A DNA stretch of 64,000 nt from Pleodorina starrii (taxonomy: Eukaryota > Chlorophyta > Chlorophyceae > Chlamydomonadales > Volvocaceae), in assembly GCA_030267565.1 (NCBI GenBank), contig BRXU01000001.1:4464001-4528000 (forward strand), in the 5' to 3' direction. The notes beneath the pieces are model-generated. The model saw only the letters and a program-made list of their open reading frames with translations. It was not told the origin of the DNA and searched no databases. The translations under genes were made by a program, and so were the position numbers. This document shows, piece after piece, positions 47,701-61,100 of the stretch (positions are counted from its first letter, which is position 1; every line of letters begins with the position of its first letter).

Positions 47701-50700
47701 GGCGGCGGCACCTCCGGCTCCGCCGGCGTCGCCGCCGCGGCGGCGCTGGGCCCACCGCGTGCGTTGGACACAGCCGCGGCGACGGCGGCAGCGGCGGCGG
47801 CAGCGGCGGCTAGCACGCCCATCGCCATCCCGTCGCCTGGCGGCGGGGCGGCGCACCGCTGGAGGATCTCTCGCACACGTTCTGCCAGCATCGGCGCCGC
47901 CGCGGGCGGGTCCTTCTCGCGAGTTCTCACGTTCGCATCGTCTCTGCGCAACGCGCCGGTCGCAACACAGCTCCTGGCGGACGCCAGCCGGCCCGGCGGC
48001 GGCGCCGGCGGCGGCGGAAGCGGCCTGGCGGCCTCATGCAAGCCGCTGTTGGCGTCTCCGCCGACCGCAGGCGGCGCCGCTGCAGGCTGGGAGGGGCTGC
48101 AGCGGCCGGAGTGCCAGCAGGCGGCGCCGATCGTGCGGGGCCCCGGCCGGCTGCTGCGGCCGCCGCAGCAACTGGCGGATGGCAGACAGGAGGCCAGCAC
48201 CCAGCCAGCGACGGGCCGTTTCTCACTCCAGATCCTGCCATCTAACACGGCCGGTGCCGGTCCTGCAGGTGGTGCCGATGCCGCAGTCACTGCCAACGCC
48301 GGGGATGCCGTGCGTGGCGCTGACACGGGCGTGATGTGGGGATCTGTTGCCCCGACTTGGCTGCCAACTGCCCAACAACCTCAGCCGCAGCAGCCTGCAC
48401 AAGCGCCTGTGCTTGCTCAGCAGCAGGGCTGTGGCGATGGCGGTGGTGAGGGGCTGCCTGCCGGGCCGGCGCCGTGCGGTCAATCCGGCGGCTCATCGCC
48501 TCCGGTCGGACCCGGCCCCGAGTTGCCGACTGTGGACTGGCCGGTCGGGCTCGACAGCTCCTCCTCTTCTGCGTCTTCGGAGGGCGGGTGTGCCGATGAC
48601 ACGGTGGCAAGGGCTGTGGATGCCGATGCGCAGCGGCAGTCGAGGCAGCCGCAGGACCGGCCGCAGCAGGATCCGGAGCAGCAGCAGCAGCTGAGCGTGC
48701 GGCAGCCGGCGTCATTGTTGCAGTCGTCTGGTTCCGAAGGGGTTCCGGGCGGCGGCACGACACCGCAGGGCGAGTGCTGGCATGAGGTGTGGGCGACGCG
48801 GGCGGTGGACCCGGTGACGGGAGAGGAGGTGCTGGTGCTGGCGCAGGTGCGTGAGTGCGACATGACGTGGCGTGGGTGGGCAGGGAGGTGTGTGGGGGAG
48901 GTCGTTCAAGCGTATACGGTATACCTATTGGGCCCTAAAGGGTGCTTTGACCGTATAGTCGACCCGGGTGCGCAAATGTGCAATGGGCACCGCGGGGACT
49001 GCGGGGGACGCACCGATCCGCCAATACGTGTTCTTCCTGTCCTGCATGCCACAAATGCCGTATACCCCGCACATCCCGTACATGCCGTACACAGCACGAC
49101 ATCTCCGCCAAGGTGGTTGCTGAGCGGCACCTGGCTCTTGTGATGGAGGCGGAGCACCGGCTGTTGGAGCAGCTCTTTCCGAAACACATCCTCACACACG
49201 TCACGGAGGAGTGGATTGCGGAGGCGGAGCGGGGGGCTGCAGGAGGCGCGGAGGCGGCCAGGAGTACTGCTGTCGCGGCCGCGCTGCCGACTCCCGTCAA
49301 GAGCGCGCGCTGGCGGCCTGTGATCCGGGACTGCAACAGCTTGGCAACCTGGCACCCTGAGGTGGGTGTGCGGCGTACCGTACATGCACGGCACCTGCAG
49401 CGGAAATATGTTTGCAGCATGCCGCATTTGTTCCTGCACTGCTGCCTCCGCTGCGCTTTGCCCTGCCCTCGTAAGGTAGGGCAGAGTAGGGCTGGGTTGG
49501 AAAGCGCGTGGATGGATGGATGGATGGATGGATGGCACCCTACCTCGACCGCCTCAACTTACTGCCCCTCCACCTACACGCACGTTTTCCTGCACGTGCT
49601 TGGCTGCAGGTAACGCTGCTCTTTGCGGACATCAAAGGTGAGTGACAGCGAAACAGTAAACAGATTTCCAAACCCTTAAGTTTGCACCCCTCCATCTCTC
49701 AAGTATGCACGGACGTAGCATTGCTGTCCTGAGCGCGCGAGTGAGCGAGCGTGTACGGTATACGATCTCACCGCCAACCACCGCTCCCCTTCTTTCTTTT
49801 CTGCCTGCTTCCCCTCCCTCCCGGCATGCTCTCCCTTGCCCGGCTGCCTATCGCCTGGCCCCCTTGCCCATGCGCTTCCCTTCTGCCCCCCGCTCCCGTC
49901 CCCACCTCCTCCACCGTCCCTCCGCTGCTGTTTCTTTTTTGTTGCCCCCGCTCCCGCTCCCCCTCCCTCCCCCAGGCTTCACGCCCATGTGCAAGCAGGT
50001 GACCCCCCGCGAGGTCATGACCATGCTCAACCAGCTGTTCAGCAGGTTCGATGCAATGCTGGACAAGTTCGGGGTGTTCAAGGTGGGGAGATGGGGGGTG
50101 GGTGTGGGCATATGGGCATGGAGAGGGGGGCTGGGAACAAGGCACTTACAAGGCAGGTTGGAGAGGTAACTGGGGGCAGCTAGCGAGCGCTGGGGACGGA
50201 GCCGTGCGAACGTCTGGGGTTTGCGGCACGGCAGATAGCTCGCGACATAAAGCGTTACGGAAAAAGGACGGTCACGATGCGTGGTGCGACACGGCTATGT
50301 GGTTCAAGGAATGCTTAAGGATAGCTGCTGGTCGGCCTGGCGCTCATGTACAACAAGCCGTTGATGCGGTCATTGCTGGCGGCCATTCCGTGACTGTGGC
50401 TTTGGCACTCTCCTTGCCTGCCCCTGATCTCCAAAACCCGCCCTCCCTGCTCTCCCATCCGCCCTCTCCTGCTCTCCCATCCTGCGCTCTCCCCCACCCG
50501 CCCAGGTGGAGACCATCGGCGACTGCTACTTTGTGGCTGGCGGGTTGATCCAGGAGGACGAGGACGGAATGGCGGCGGTGCGGGACGGGGACAGCAGGGG
50601 CGACCCGCTGCACGCGCACAAGGTGTTCATGTTCGCAAAGGTGGGCGGAGCCAGGGAGGGAGGCAGCCAGGCAGGCAGGGGATGCAGAAGCGGTGCAGGA

Positions 50701-51944
50701 GCATGGAAGTTAGCGACCGGCAACGCTGGTGGCGGTTGCGGCACCGATGGGGGCCATGGCCGTTCTTGACGAATTTGGCTTTTCTCTTCAAGTCGCCCAT
50801 CGTCCACGTTTCCCTTTTCTTCCCTGTTGTCTGCTCCGCCGCGTTGCCCGCCCCTTATGCCCTGCCTCTTTCCCCCCGCCCCTCCGTCCTCCAGGCCATG
50901 CTCGCCGCCGCCCGCGAGGTGCGCATGCCGTCCAGCGGTGAGCCCGTCCAGATCCGCATCGGCATCAGCAGCGGCCCCGTGGTCAGCGGAGTGGTGGGCA
51001 CCCGCATGCCGCGATTCTGCCTCTTCGGAGACACAGTCAACACGTGAGTGGCGCGGTGGGCGGTGCGGGGTGCGATGTGTCGACGTCAAAACAGAGCTTA
51101 GAAAGTTTAGAAAGTTCAGAAAGATTAGAAGTTGCGGTCGCAGTCAACGGAAGGGAAGGGGGCTCCCCTTCTGTGACTCTGATGTTACCGGTGGCTCGGA
51201 CTTCATGGCTTGATTTTGGTTCATTTGGGCCCCGCACTACAAGAACCATGCCGCCCATGCTCGTTGCCCGTACATGTCGTACTCCTCAGGACGAGCCGCA
51301 TGGAGAGCACCGGCCAGCCGGGGGCAATCCACGCCAGCGAGTCCGCTTACGCACTGCTCAAGTCGGAGGCGTGGGAGGCCACGGGCGGGATAGAGGTCAA
51401 AGGTGGGGCGGGCGGCAGAGGCAGAGGCAGGGTGGGCGGCCAGGCGCACAGGGCGATTAGGAGGAAGCGCTTGCTGGGATTCGGCACTGGGGCCCATGCG
51501 ACCCAAAATACCCTGCCCCGCCTGCTTCCCTGCATTTTCCCCATGCCGCGGCGACCACCCCATCAGCCTCTGTAATAACAACAATAACAACAACAACAAC
51601 AACAACAACCCAATCGTGCTGTGAACCGGCCGCCGCACCTTCCATGCGCCTATGTCGCACCTTCGCTGCGACATCGTCTTGTTTTACCTCCCCTGCGGCC
51701 ACGCAAATCCATCCCGCCAGGCAAGGGCCTCATGCAAACCTACCTCTGGCGTCCGCAACATGAAGAGGACGGGGCCGAAGGCGCTCCGCGCTGTCTGCCG
51801 GCTTCGGCCGAAGAGGCGGCCAAAGCGCTGATGCAGGCGGTTGGCAGCGCGCGGCGAGCCAGCGCTGCCGCCGCCACTGCCACCGGCGGCAGCGGCGACG
51901 ACATTGTGGGCAGGAGGACGCTCGGCATGGGCCCGTTGGCGTAG
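44704..51944 (+). CDS. PAS-guanylyl cyclase, class III, paralogue B
   Basis: Eleven exons in phase: 44704-45024, 45369-45627, 46179-46928, 47138-48846, 49095-49361, 49610-49637, 49976-50082, 50506-50640, 50895-51043, 51290-51402 and 51721-51944 (TAG); 1353 aa. Intron number, order and phases match paralogue A. The N-terminus ([12 protein letters not shown]) shares the LSCF.G core. Exon 2 keeps the PAS-like module ([10 protein letters not shown]...HQNPAS...LQPDKLE). The linker is shorter by about 240 residues. [18 protein letters not shown] and [20 protein letters not shown] precede the cyclase domain, which has Asp1109, Glu1149, Asp1153, Cys1234, Asn1241 and Arg1244, so it too is predicted active and GTP-specific. 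Exons 7-10 are almost the same as in paralogue A at DNA level, while exons 1, 3, 4 and 11 have drifted far. The C-terminal tail differs and is shorter. No nearby TGTAA was found. Confidence 0.88.
49509..49536. repeat. (GATG)n microsatellite in cyclase B intron 5
   Basis: Six GATG units in a row lie upstream of the exon 6 acceptor. There is no equivalent in paralogue A. Confidence 0.85.
51575..51611. repeat. (AAC)n microsatellite in cyclase B intron 10
   Basis: A run of AAC triplets, with two AAT variants at the start, lies before the exon 11 acceptor. It is intronic and not coding. Confidence 0.85.
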
Positions 51945-54900
51945 ACGAGGGCACGGCGGCGGCGGCGGCGGCTCGGAACAGAGGGGCGGCGTCTTGAGAG
52001 GTGACAGCGTCTTACTCGTCAGACGTGGGGTCGCAAGAGCGGAGCGAGGAAGGAATGGGGTTATGGCTACGTGGCCAGGGCGACGAAAGCGTCGCCGAGC
52101 GTTGCGTCGCGGCCGCGTGTATGAGCGTGGCTCAGCTTGCGGCTGCTGATCGGCGGGCGCTTTTTTTGGCATTTGCAGCATTGAGCGTTGCGGCTGAAAG
52201 GGAATGTCCGTTGGGCAAGCGACAGAGCGAGCAGGACGCATTTACTACAATATCATTTGTTCCATTTACACGAATGCTACGATTGATTCCATACGGAGGC
52301 GCGCAAGGTGTCGACAAATGCTGCGAGACGGAAGCACGGACTGGTGTGTGGAGTTCTGTGGTTTATCACTTCCTACCGGATGCTTAGCAATTGCTGATCG
52401 GAGCCGCCCGCTGCAGGCGGCAGGGAAAGGCGACAGGAGCTGCCGCCTTTCCCAGGTGACTAAGCGCATCACTAATGCCAGTCGCCCCGTTTTGTTGCTG
52501 GCTTCCAATCCGTAACACGCCGACAATTGTGTGATTACAGATACTCCAGAGTAAGCTTCCAATTTTACAAATTTTACAAGGAGGCCTTCACGAGCGCATG
52601 CGAGAGGTGCACTACTGGTTATAAGGGCATACCACTTCACAGGGATTTGTTTAATTGGTCCATACGTATCTTCTGCATGTGGGTGCCTGGGGCTCAGCCG
52701 TTGTCGAGCGGCCGGGCCAGCCCTCCCAGTCACTGCCAGCACCAAACGGTGCATCTGGCAGCACAAAGTGCATCAAGCATCGCAAAAGTGGGCCATTTTG
52801 AGGTCCGGTTCCGGCGTCTGGGCTGTGCATTTGCCAACGTGCGATTCGGCATCTGGGCGTCTCGGCATCGATTGGCCTGTTAGCCTGGCGAGCGCCTTCC
52901 CGTGTCGGCAATCGCACCTTCCCTGGAGGATGCTCCTTGCACCAGCCCGCGGGGAACGCACCGCGTGAGCTCCGGCTCGTGTGTGGTCCCCGGGATGTGG
53001 TTCACGTCACCTCTCATCACTCGCCTTCACGGCCTTCGTGTACCGTTTGTATATGCCATAAAATGTTTGAGGGTCTGTGTTGCGCTCGCTTACTCTCTGT
53101 CTGCGTTGGATTTTGTGTGTGGTGATGTGGTGTGTGTGTGTGGTTGTGTGCGGCCTGCCTGGGCGGCCCGACGTGCGTGCGCCTGCGGCCGGGCAGGGTT
53201 GGGCCCGCACACGAGCATTCGGGTACACGTACATACAAACGTGTCGGGGCACTGACACGTCGCATACAGCATGAGAGGGCGTTTGGGGGAGGGCATCTTC
53301 CAGGGATGCGCATCCCATACGAGGGCGTTTCAAGTCGAGGCCGTTCATCTATACGCCTAAGCCTCGGGGCTGCTTCATGCGTGGGTTGTCGCACGGACGT
53401 CCTGCCTGCCATTATCGTTTCATTCCGCCACTGCATCCAAATAATAGTTCGGTAACCTTTCATCAATCGGTTGGCGGGATGACCAGGCGCTACTGCGCCG
53501 GGAACCGACGGCGGCGGGTGCCCACAGCAGTGCTTGGCCAGGCCACCGCCGCGTCCGGACTTTGGACTGGTTCAGCCAGACGGACGAGCGGAGCTCATGT
53601 GCAGAGGATGCGTGGCCTTTCGTTCAGGGCCGGACGGATTTGGGACTGGGACAGTGAGAAAGCAGAGGCGCCGCGCTTGGTCAGTTGTTTGGAACTGGGA
53701 AAGTGCTTTATTGGTTGTCGTTAAAAGTGCGTTGGGATGGCGGCTGCGGCGGCGGTACCTTCGGTGTACTTTCCGGGCCTTCTTCATAAACTGGGCGAAG
53801 ACCGAGGAGAGTGCGCGCTCTGTCGTCCAAATGGCCGTTGTCTCTTTGATACGGTTGTCTGTTTGTACCGCACAGACAGCTCGCTTGCTGTGGCGACTTG
53901 CGCGGCCGGCCTGTGAGCCCTTGGGTGTTGTGTATATGCCCAAGTACGGCAATCACCGTGAAGTCACGTGTTTGTGTTGGTTGACTGCGGCCGCGTCATG
54001 TCGGTATGCTTAATTTTGCTGCGACCCGCTGGGGGAAGCGGGGCACCGTTTCACGCTTCACCGGGCCGTGCAGGTTCGCGTCTGGGGCCTACAAATCGTT
54101 TGGGTTGTAGTTGTTCGAAGATGAAGAAGAAGAAGACCGCAGCTGATGGCGATGCAAGAGCTGGTGAGGCGGTTGTGCGGCATTTCGTTGCATGCTCTTC
54201 ACCCTAAGAAGCGCTCGAGGTGGCGGGTTTTTTTTACGTATACGGCGTGTCCTTCGGTTTATGCAAGTGGTTACAACTCGTTGTGGGGTAGTTGAAGTGC
54301 GCGAACGGAAAGCACGTGACCCGCCCCGTGTTGCTTTCCAACACTCGCATTGTGATGGCACGTTTACCGGTTTGTTTTGTGGTAACGGTCCATCTCAGCC
54401 TCTGAACAGCAGATTCTTGCTGGCGGCCTGGGTGTCGGACCCTGTCGGACGCCGTGGGGCTCCTTCCCAAGGGTTGGCTGGCCGGCAGGCCGATCCGCTT
54501 CGCAGTTAGTTCGCCTGGCTGAGACGCCTCGCAGCTGTACACAGCTTATGTTTTTTGTTGGTGGTGGTCGTGGTTGCAGTGGGCTGCAGACCCTCGGGAG
54601 GCGAGAGCTTGCTCGTGTGTGTGTCGAGTACGATATGTGTAGCGGTCTAGCCGACATGTATGGTATCTGTGCGATGCGCGCTTGCTTCGCGAACCGACGC
54701 GGCCCTCAGTGACGGACGGATAAAATGGACACCGCGCGCGCGGCCCTGCAACACCTCCGGTGCACCTCGCACCCCACTGACCACCACCGCAGCTTCCTTT
54801 CCTCCCAGGTCCCAGCACATCGGGCCCAACCACCCGAGCGCCGAGCCACCCGCAAGAAGTGTCGTGTCGTAGGGCAGCCCGGGCCCCGCGGCTCTTCGGC

Positions 54901-55627
54901 TGAGCGCTCCCGAACACCGAGGGAGCCAGTTCCAGTCCCGAACAGGTCAATAAGAGCGTCTGAGGTGCAAAAAGAGTGTCCGACGACCCTGCCTGCGCAA
55001 GTCCTCCCCATTACCCGACTTCCTCCGTTTCCATTGAATTGACGCCACAGGAAGGCGCCGCCACAGCGTGCCTGCGCGCGATTCATCGCCCTACCAGTCC
55101 CGCCAGCAAGCCAGGTAGCCAGCCATGGTAGGCAGCGCCGCTCCGCCGCCGCATGCCCGTCTGCCTCCGTATCACCATGGCACCTTCGGCGCCCGCCGCC
55201 TATAGGAGAGGAAGGCCAGTAGGCCACGCTCTACCCTCCTTCCAACGAACCGCCTTTCCAAGCGCCCCCGATCCGCGTCCTGGAGCGCACCGAGCTGCCC
55301 CAGACCAACCAACTAACCAATTAACCGACCAACAGCCAACCAAAGCAGGCAATCGCAACACGCGAGCCGGATGACACGCTAGATGCACTAGATGCTGACA
55401 ATTATCAACCAAAAGATATCTGAAGATACTGACAAGTATACCACAGCCTGATATTAGATGTACAGTACTGTCGCCCTGGCTGTGTGTCGTACGCTCGTAC
55501 CCCACGTACCGTACTCCGCATTGCATGGCCAGGTTTGTTTGCATGCCACCGTGGGCCAGAGCGCCAGAGTGTCCTGAAGAAGCCGCAAGAGGAGGACAGC
55601 ACCGATGTGCTTCCCCGAGTCAGAGCC

Positions 55628-55735
55628 CGAAGCAGCAGCAGTAGCAGTAGCAGCAACAGCAGTTGGTGCCATAACCCCGCCGCACCGAAAAGCGGCAGCA
55701 GTAGCAGCAACAGCAGTTGGTGCCATACCTGAGCC
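55628..55735. repeat. AGC-rich tandem duplication
   Basis: About 35 bp (GGCAGCAGTAGCAGCAACAG, then CAGTTGGTGCCATA) occur twice, separated by CCCCGCCGCACCGAAAA. Trinucleotide AGC/AGT repeats dominate. Confidence 0.75.
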
Positions 55736-57977
55736 TCTCGCCACAACGCAATAAACTGGCGCCGCTTTGCGCCACCACCGCCACCCCAGCCCCCGTCACG
55801 TCACGTCAGGGTGCCCAAGCGGGCCAAGCAGGTCACTGTGGTCAGATAATCCCCATACAACGAAAACGTTGTCTGTGTACAGGTGCGTGCATCCCGACCA
55901 GACAAGCAAGCGAAATTAATACCGAAAGACCGGCGTCGTCGTCCGTGTGCCGCTGACAACGGCGGCGGGCGCCCCGCCGACGCTTAGAGGCGTCCCGCCG
56001 ACCCGCGGGTGACGAATACGGCAGTACGGCAGTATGGAAGTAGTCTTCGGCAACCGCGGCAGCCGCGGGCTGCGGGCTCCGAACCCTCATGCGCGATGGC
56101 GCGCGTGCCGTGCTCCGGGCAGCCTAGGAGCAGCAAACCAAGATAACGAAAACATAGGAATGGAAACATACGCGTCCAAGACACAAGAGCAAGACAGAAA
56201 CAAGAGCAAGACAGGAACAACAGCAAGACAGCCACGCGCCGCGTATGCACGCACTCGCGCACGAAGACCGCAAGCGCAGTTCAGTTTTCCAAGTGGCATG
56301 CAGGCACGTGCGAGACACTAGCAGGCTCCACATGCACGAGCGCTGGAAGCGCCGATGCGGCAACGAAATAGTGAGGCACGTGCGTGTCGTCCAGGCACCA
56401 CGTCGCTCCTTGAAATGCACGCCCCTCCGCCCTCTTGCGTCAAGGCTGATGCTAGCGCCTGGCCAGCCACCTTGTCCTAGGAGCCAGCAGCGGCCTTGGC
56501 AGCAGGAAGCCGCCCGCAAAGCCGCCCGCCAACCCCACACTGCCAGACCCACACTGAGGGTCGCCTCTGGAAATGAAATCGCACACGCATGAATGTGCGG
56601 GGCTTCACGCCCCTTCACGCCGCTCAACAGAAACAACCGATAAACGGTATCAACGGTGTCGCTTCACGAAACAAAAGCAACTCCGCGCCTAGCCACGCTT
56701 CACGTGGTGTACGGCGCACAGCGCATTCACAAAGTGCACGCTAGCTGCCAAGGCGCACGCGGCTCCCAGGGCGTCGCAGCGGCAGCGGCAGCGGCAACGG
56801 GTATATCTGCGATTCACCCTAGCGGGTGTTGGTGGCTTTCGGAAGGGGCGCTTTTTGCCAAAACTGTCCTTCTACGCCCGCCCAGCCGCGCCACATGCGA
56901 CTGTGCAAGTGAGCTCGGATGCCGCTGCGCCGGGCGCTGGAGAATCAACGATGCCCCACACCCTCTCCTCCCTTCGAACCTTGGCATGACCAAACATACA
57001 CACACATATACATTCGCACATATACACGCGCACATATACACACCTCTTGTCGTATAAAGGTGCACCTGCCGTGCAAGTATCAACTATTCGGCGATTTCCA
57101 TGCAATTGCCGGGATGACCCCACACCAACTGAAGCCCCAAGGTCCAAAGCCCAAACCCACACAGTCATGCCATCCCAGTATAGCCCCCCAACATCAGTCG
57201 ACATGCCCATGGCCCAGCCCACAACATCCAGGAACCCCCTGCGCGCCAACGCACCCATGCACACCGGCCCGGCGCCGGCATTGCCAGACGTACCACCGGG
57301 TCTCCTCCAGCACACTCCCAAACACCCAAGTTCACGGCAGCCTCCCAAGGGCTCGTTCAGCCGCCCAACTCGCGGCAGCTCATCCTCGCTGATCCAGACC
57401 CCCGCCCCCTTGCAAGGAACCGCACCCGCCATTGCCCCACGGCTTGAAAACCCAGTGAGGCGGCGCGGCTTCCAAGCAACGCAGCCGCGACTCGCACCCA
57501 TCGGGTCAGTCCGTGATTCATTTACCCCGCCCGGCGCCGGCAATGGCACCGGCGCCCAGCGCCTTCCCTTCGGCTTTACTTCTGCCGGCCCGTTTACTTT
57601 CTGCCGGCCCTTCTGCCGCAGCCTGCAGGCTCCCAGCCTGGAAAGCCAACGACCCAACAGTACGTCAATACCGTACCCTGGCATATACCCTCGCATCAGC
57701 GTAAAAAGCGTCATTTATAAGGGCGCACGGGCGGCCAGCCGGTGGCTCCCAGCGCGGCCGGGGGAAGCAACAACGCAATCCATTGATTCTGGAACCGTCA
57801 GACGCGCATCAGCACACTCAATGCATATTTCACTCCACGGGCGCAGAGTGAAACGTACATATGCATTCCACGGGTGCCGCCCCGCCGCGCCCGTGGCGCG
57901 GGTTACCAGGCACCCCACGTACATGCGCCGCCGTGCGGGCCCACAATCAAGGCTCTCCGCAGGAGGAGGCCCGCGCA

Positions 57978-58085
57978 GAGGCTGAGGTGGAGGTAGAGGT
58001 AGAGGCAGAGGTGGAGGCTGAGGTGGAGGCAGAGACAGGTAGAGGCAGAGACAGGTAGAGGCAGAGGTAGAGGTAGGGGCTGACG
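57978..58085. repeat. GAGGCAGAGGTAGAG purine array
   Basis: Imperfect 6-bp units (GAGGTG, GAGGTA, GAGGCA) with AGACAGGTAGAGGC inserts form a purine-rich strand of about 100 bp. One frame reads Glu/Val/Ala repeats, which is a product of the repeat. Confidence 0.8.
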
Positions 58086-58195
58086 CAGGCTAGTCTGCAC
58101 CGCCAGCACAGCGAGACCGCCGAGGCCGCTGCGGTGGCGGCATCGACGCCGCACAGTCACTGCGGTGGCGGCGACGCCGGCGCGGCGGCGGCTCC

Positions 58196-61100
58196 TCACA
58201 GCGGTGCGCCGTGCCGCTGGCGGAGGAGGGCGAGCGCCTGCACCGGCAAGCAGCGGCACCATGGGCAGCTGTGGGCCCCGGCGAAGCGCGGCGAGGGATT
58301 GGCGCGCGGCCCAGAAGAAGTCGCGGAAGGACAGCGGGGTAGCGGCAGGAGGGGAATGCAGAGGGACCAGCCAGCGGTGTCAAGAGGGCTGGAAAAGGCT
58401 TCCAGGGCTCAGGAGGGGCTGAGGTCCCTCAGCGGATTCAGCGGCTGAGGTCCCTCAGCGGGGACGGCTCCCCGCAGGAAAGTGTGCGCCGGGGTTGAGG
58501 GCTTCACAGCGATAGGGAGAAGGGCTTCACAGGGACAGGAGGTCCTCAACACGTGAACGGCATCGAAGAGGACTTCGCATCAGAGCAAGACAGCGGCGCG
58601 CGGGGCGCGGGGCGACACCACAGCGTGCCGCAAGGCGACGCTAACCGGACACGTCGGCGGGGGAGGGCCGGCAGTGTGCCCACCAGCCACAACCGCCTGC
58701 CGCTGCCGGTACCAGTCCACACACGCTGCGGTATTTTCTTTTTACGCACCACACCACACCACACACCGCACCGCACCACACCACGCTCAGCCACGTAGTT
58801 GCTTATCCACGCACCTCTGGGAGGCCCAGGCCCATCAAGTCGGTCATCGCCACGTGCTGGCGGGATATCTGGCCGCCCTGGCGCTGCCGCTTGGCCTCCG
58901 GTAACGTCTCGGGGTCCACACCGCCAGCGCCACCACCACCACCACCGGCGGCGGCGGCGGCGGCGCAGCTGCTCTCGCTGCCATGCGACGTGCCATCGCC
59001 TCCGCCTCCGCCGCGGCGCATCACCGCGCCTCCGCCGCCGCCACGGCGGCCGCCGCCATTGTACGCCTCCGTCGACGCATTCGGCGCGGCCTCGTCGCCC
59101 AGCCGGCCGCCGCGCTCGTCCATCGACGCCCCGAAACCAGCGTAGCTCCCGCCGTACGACGGCAGCGAGCCGCCAGCCAGCAGCTGCTGGTGCTGCTGGT
59201 GGCGGGATGAGAACAGGACCGCCGCCGCTGCGGTGTCCGCAGCATGTGAGCTGTAGCCGCCACCCCCGCTGGCCGCCACAGCGCCGCTGCCGCCGCCGCC
59301 GCCGCTGCCGTCGCTACTGAGGTACTGAGTATACCCCTTGGCGCTTAGCCTAGGCTCCCAGCCAAGTAGCCTGCTGCTGCCGGCGCCGCCGGCACCACCG
59401 CTGCCGTACCCAGCCGAGCCTGCCGCCTCTGGCCGCGCCGCGTCCAAGGTGTACTGTCCGTAGCCGTCGAATGCGCCGCCGCCGCCGGGACCGAACGGAG
59501 AGAACGGATACCGCCGCGCCGGCATGAGAGCGCCGCTAGCGCCGGGCCCGGCGCCGCCGCCACCAGGGGCAGCGTAGCGGGAGGCTCCGCCGCCGCTGCC
59601 GCCGCTGTCGGCGCTCGGCGCCGACAACACCAGCCCGCCGTGAGAGGACAGCTGCAACGCGACCGGCGCGGACGTCGCGCTGGTGCCGCCGCTGCCGCCG
59701 CCCCCACTGCCGCGCTGGTGTTGCTGCTGCAGGCGGTCGAGGGCCGCCGCCGCGGCGCGGTTGTGGGTATGGCCGCCGAAGGCGCTGCCCAGCGGTCCGT
59801 AGCCGCCGTCGCCGTCCCCAACGAGCAGCTGCTGGCTGGTAGCGCCCGCCCCCGCCCCCGCACCCACACCCACACCCGGGTAGTCGTTGCGGTAGCTCCT
59901 GCCGCCGCCGTCCAGCACCAGCGTACACCGCGCGGGGGCGAGCTCGATGTAAAAGGCGGGGGCCGAGGCAGCATCGGCCAGCGGCGGCGCCGCCGCGGCC
60001 TTCATTCGGTGCTGCTGGTGCTGCTGATCGTGATGAGGGTGCAGCGGCGGCGGCGGCGGCGGCGCGTGGCGCTGCCGCGCCGACCCCGCCGCCCCGCGCA
60101 CCTCTGGCGACGCCCCTCCTCCTCCTCCTCCTCCTCCTCCCCCTCCTTCCCCCCAGCCACGCGCCGCCAGCGCGCCGCCCGGCGCCCCAGCAGCACCCGC
60201 CACCATCCACACCTCCTCCTCCTCCCCCTCCCCACGGAGATCCAGCCCTGCGGCCATTGCCGCGTGCGGCCGCTTCGCCGGCGGCGCCGCTGCTGGGGCG
60301 GCCTGCTCCGCCCTGCCGCCGCCGCCGCCGGCGGCGGCGGCCGCGGCGGCCTGCGACTGCTGCACAAGGGCCAGGAGCGCCGCCGGTGCGTCCGGTCTGT
60401 TGATGAGCAGCGACAGCCCCTCGCGGTCCAACGGACGCGACCGGCTGCGGGACAGCAACTCCAACAGCAGCTGCAGCTGCGCCTCGCGGTGGTGGCTGCT
60501 GCTGCTGCTGGCGCCAGTGGCGGTGGTGGCGGCCTGTTGCTGCTGCTTCTGCTGCTGCATGGGCAGGAGCGAGCGGCGCGTCAGGGAAGAGCGCGTGGGA
60601 AAAGGCCTGCCGGTATGCATCGGGAAGGTACTAACGGCGACAGGCGGACAGCTAACAGGCGGCCTTTGGGGTCAGACATCAAACCAGGGCCGAGGGGAAC
60701 CCCAAGGAAAACCAGAGCCCCCGGCCCGGCCCGCTCCTAAAGACGCATCCCCTGCGCCAAGCGGCTGCTCCCTGCCGGCCGCCGTCACCGCACCTGGGTG
60801 CTGAACCCGACGGCCGCCTGGTCCTGCGACGCGCCATCGCCGATATTGGAAGGGGAAGCGACGGTCCTGCCGGCCGTTGCTGCCTGCGGCGCCGTCAGCG
60901 CCTGCGGCGGCGCCGTCAACGCCTGCGGCGCCGTCAACGCCTGCGGCGCCGCCGCAGCGGCGGCAGGTCCCCTGCCAAAGCACGTTTCGGCCGGTGCCGC
61001 CGGCGGCGTCGCGGGTGGCGCGCCGCAGGTACCTTCGGCCGCTGGCCGCCGCCGCTTCGCCGCTGCTGGCCCGGCCGGTGCCGGTGCCGCTGTCGCAGTC

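Larger units (their letters stand above)
51945..58195. other. long region without a supportable gene
   Basis: It contains the 3' flank of cyclase B, GT/CA-rich stretches (about 53110-53150 and 57000-57050), a duplicated AGCAGTAGCAGCAACAGC block and a GAGGCAGAGGTAGAG array near the right end. Two long overlapping frames exist at about 56872-57985 on opposite strands, without domain signal or splice context. If any gene is present it is lineage-specific or non-coding; RNA evidence would be needed. Confidence 0.4.

Noticed and set aside
56872..57985. Two long overlapping frames on opposite strands (280 and 312 codons)
   Set aside because: Neither has a domain, biased third positions or plausible splice context. 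One strand is simply C/A-rich and poor in stop codons.
57978..58085. CRISPR-like regular array
   Set aside because: Units are 6-15 bp and continuous with no unique spacers; it is a simple purine repeat.
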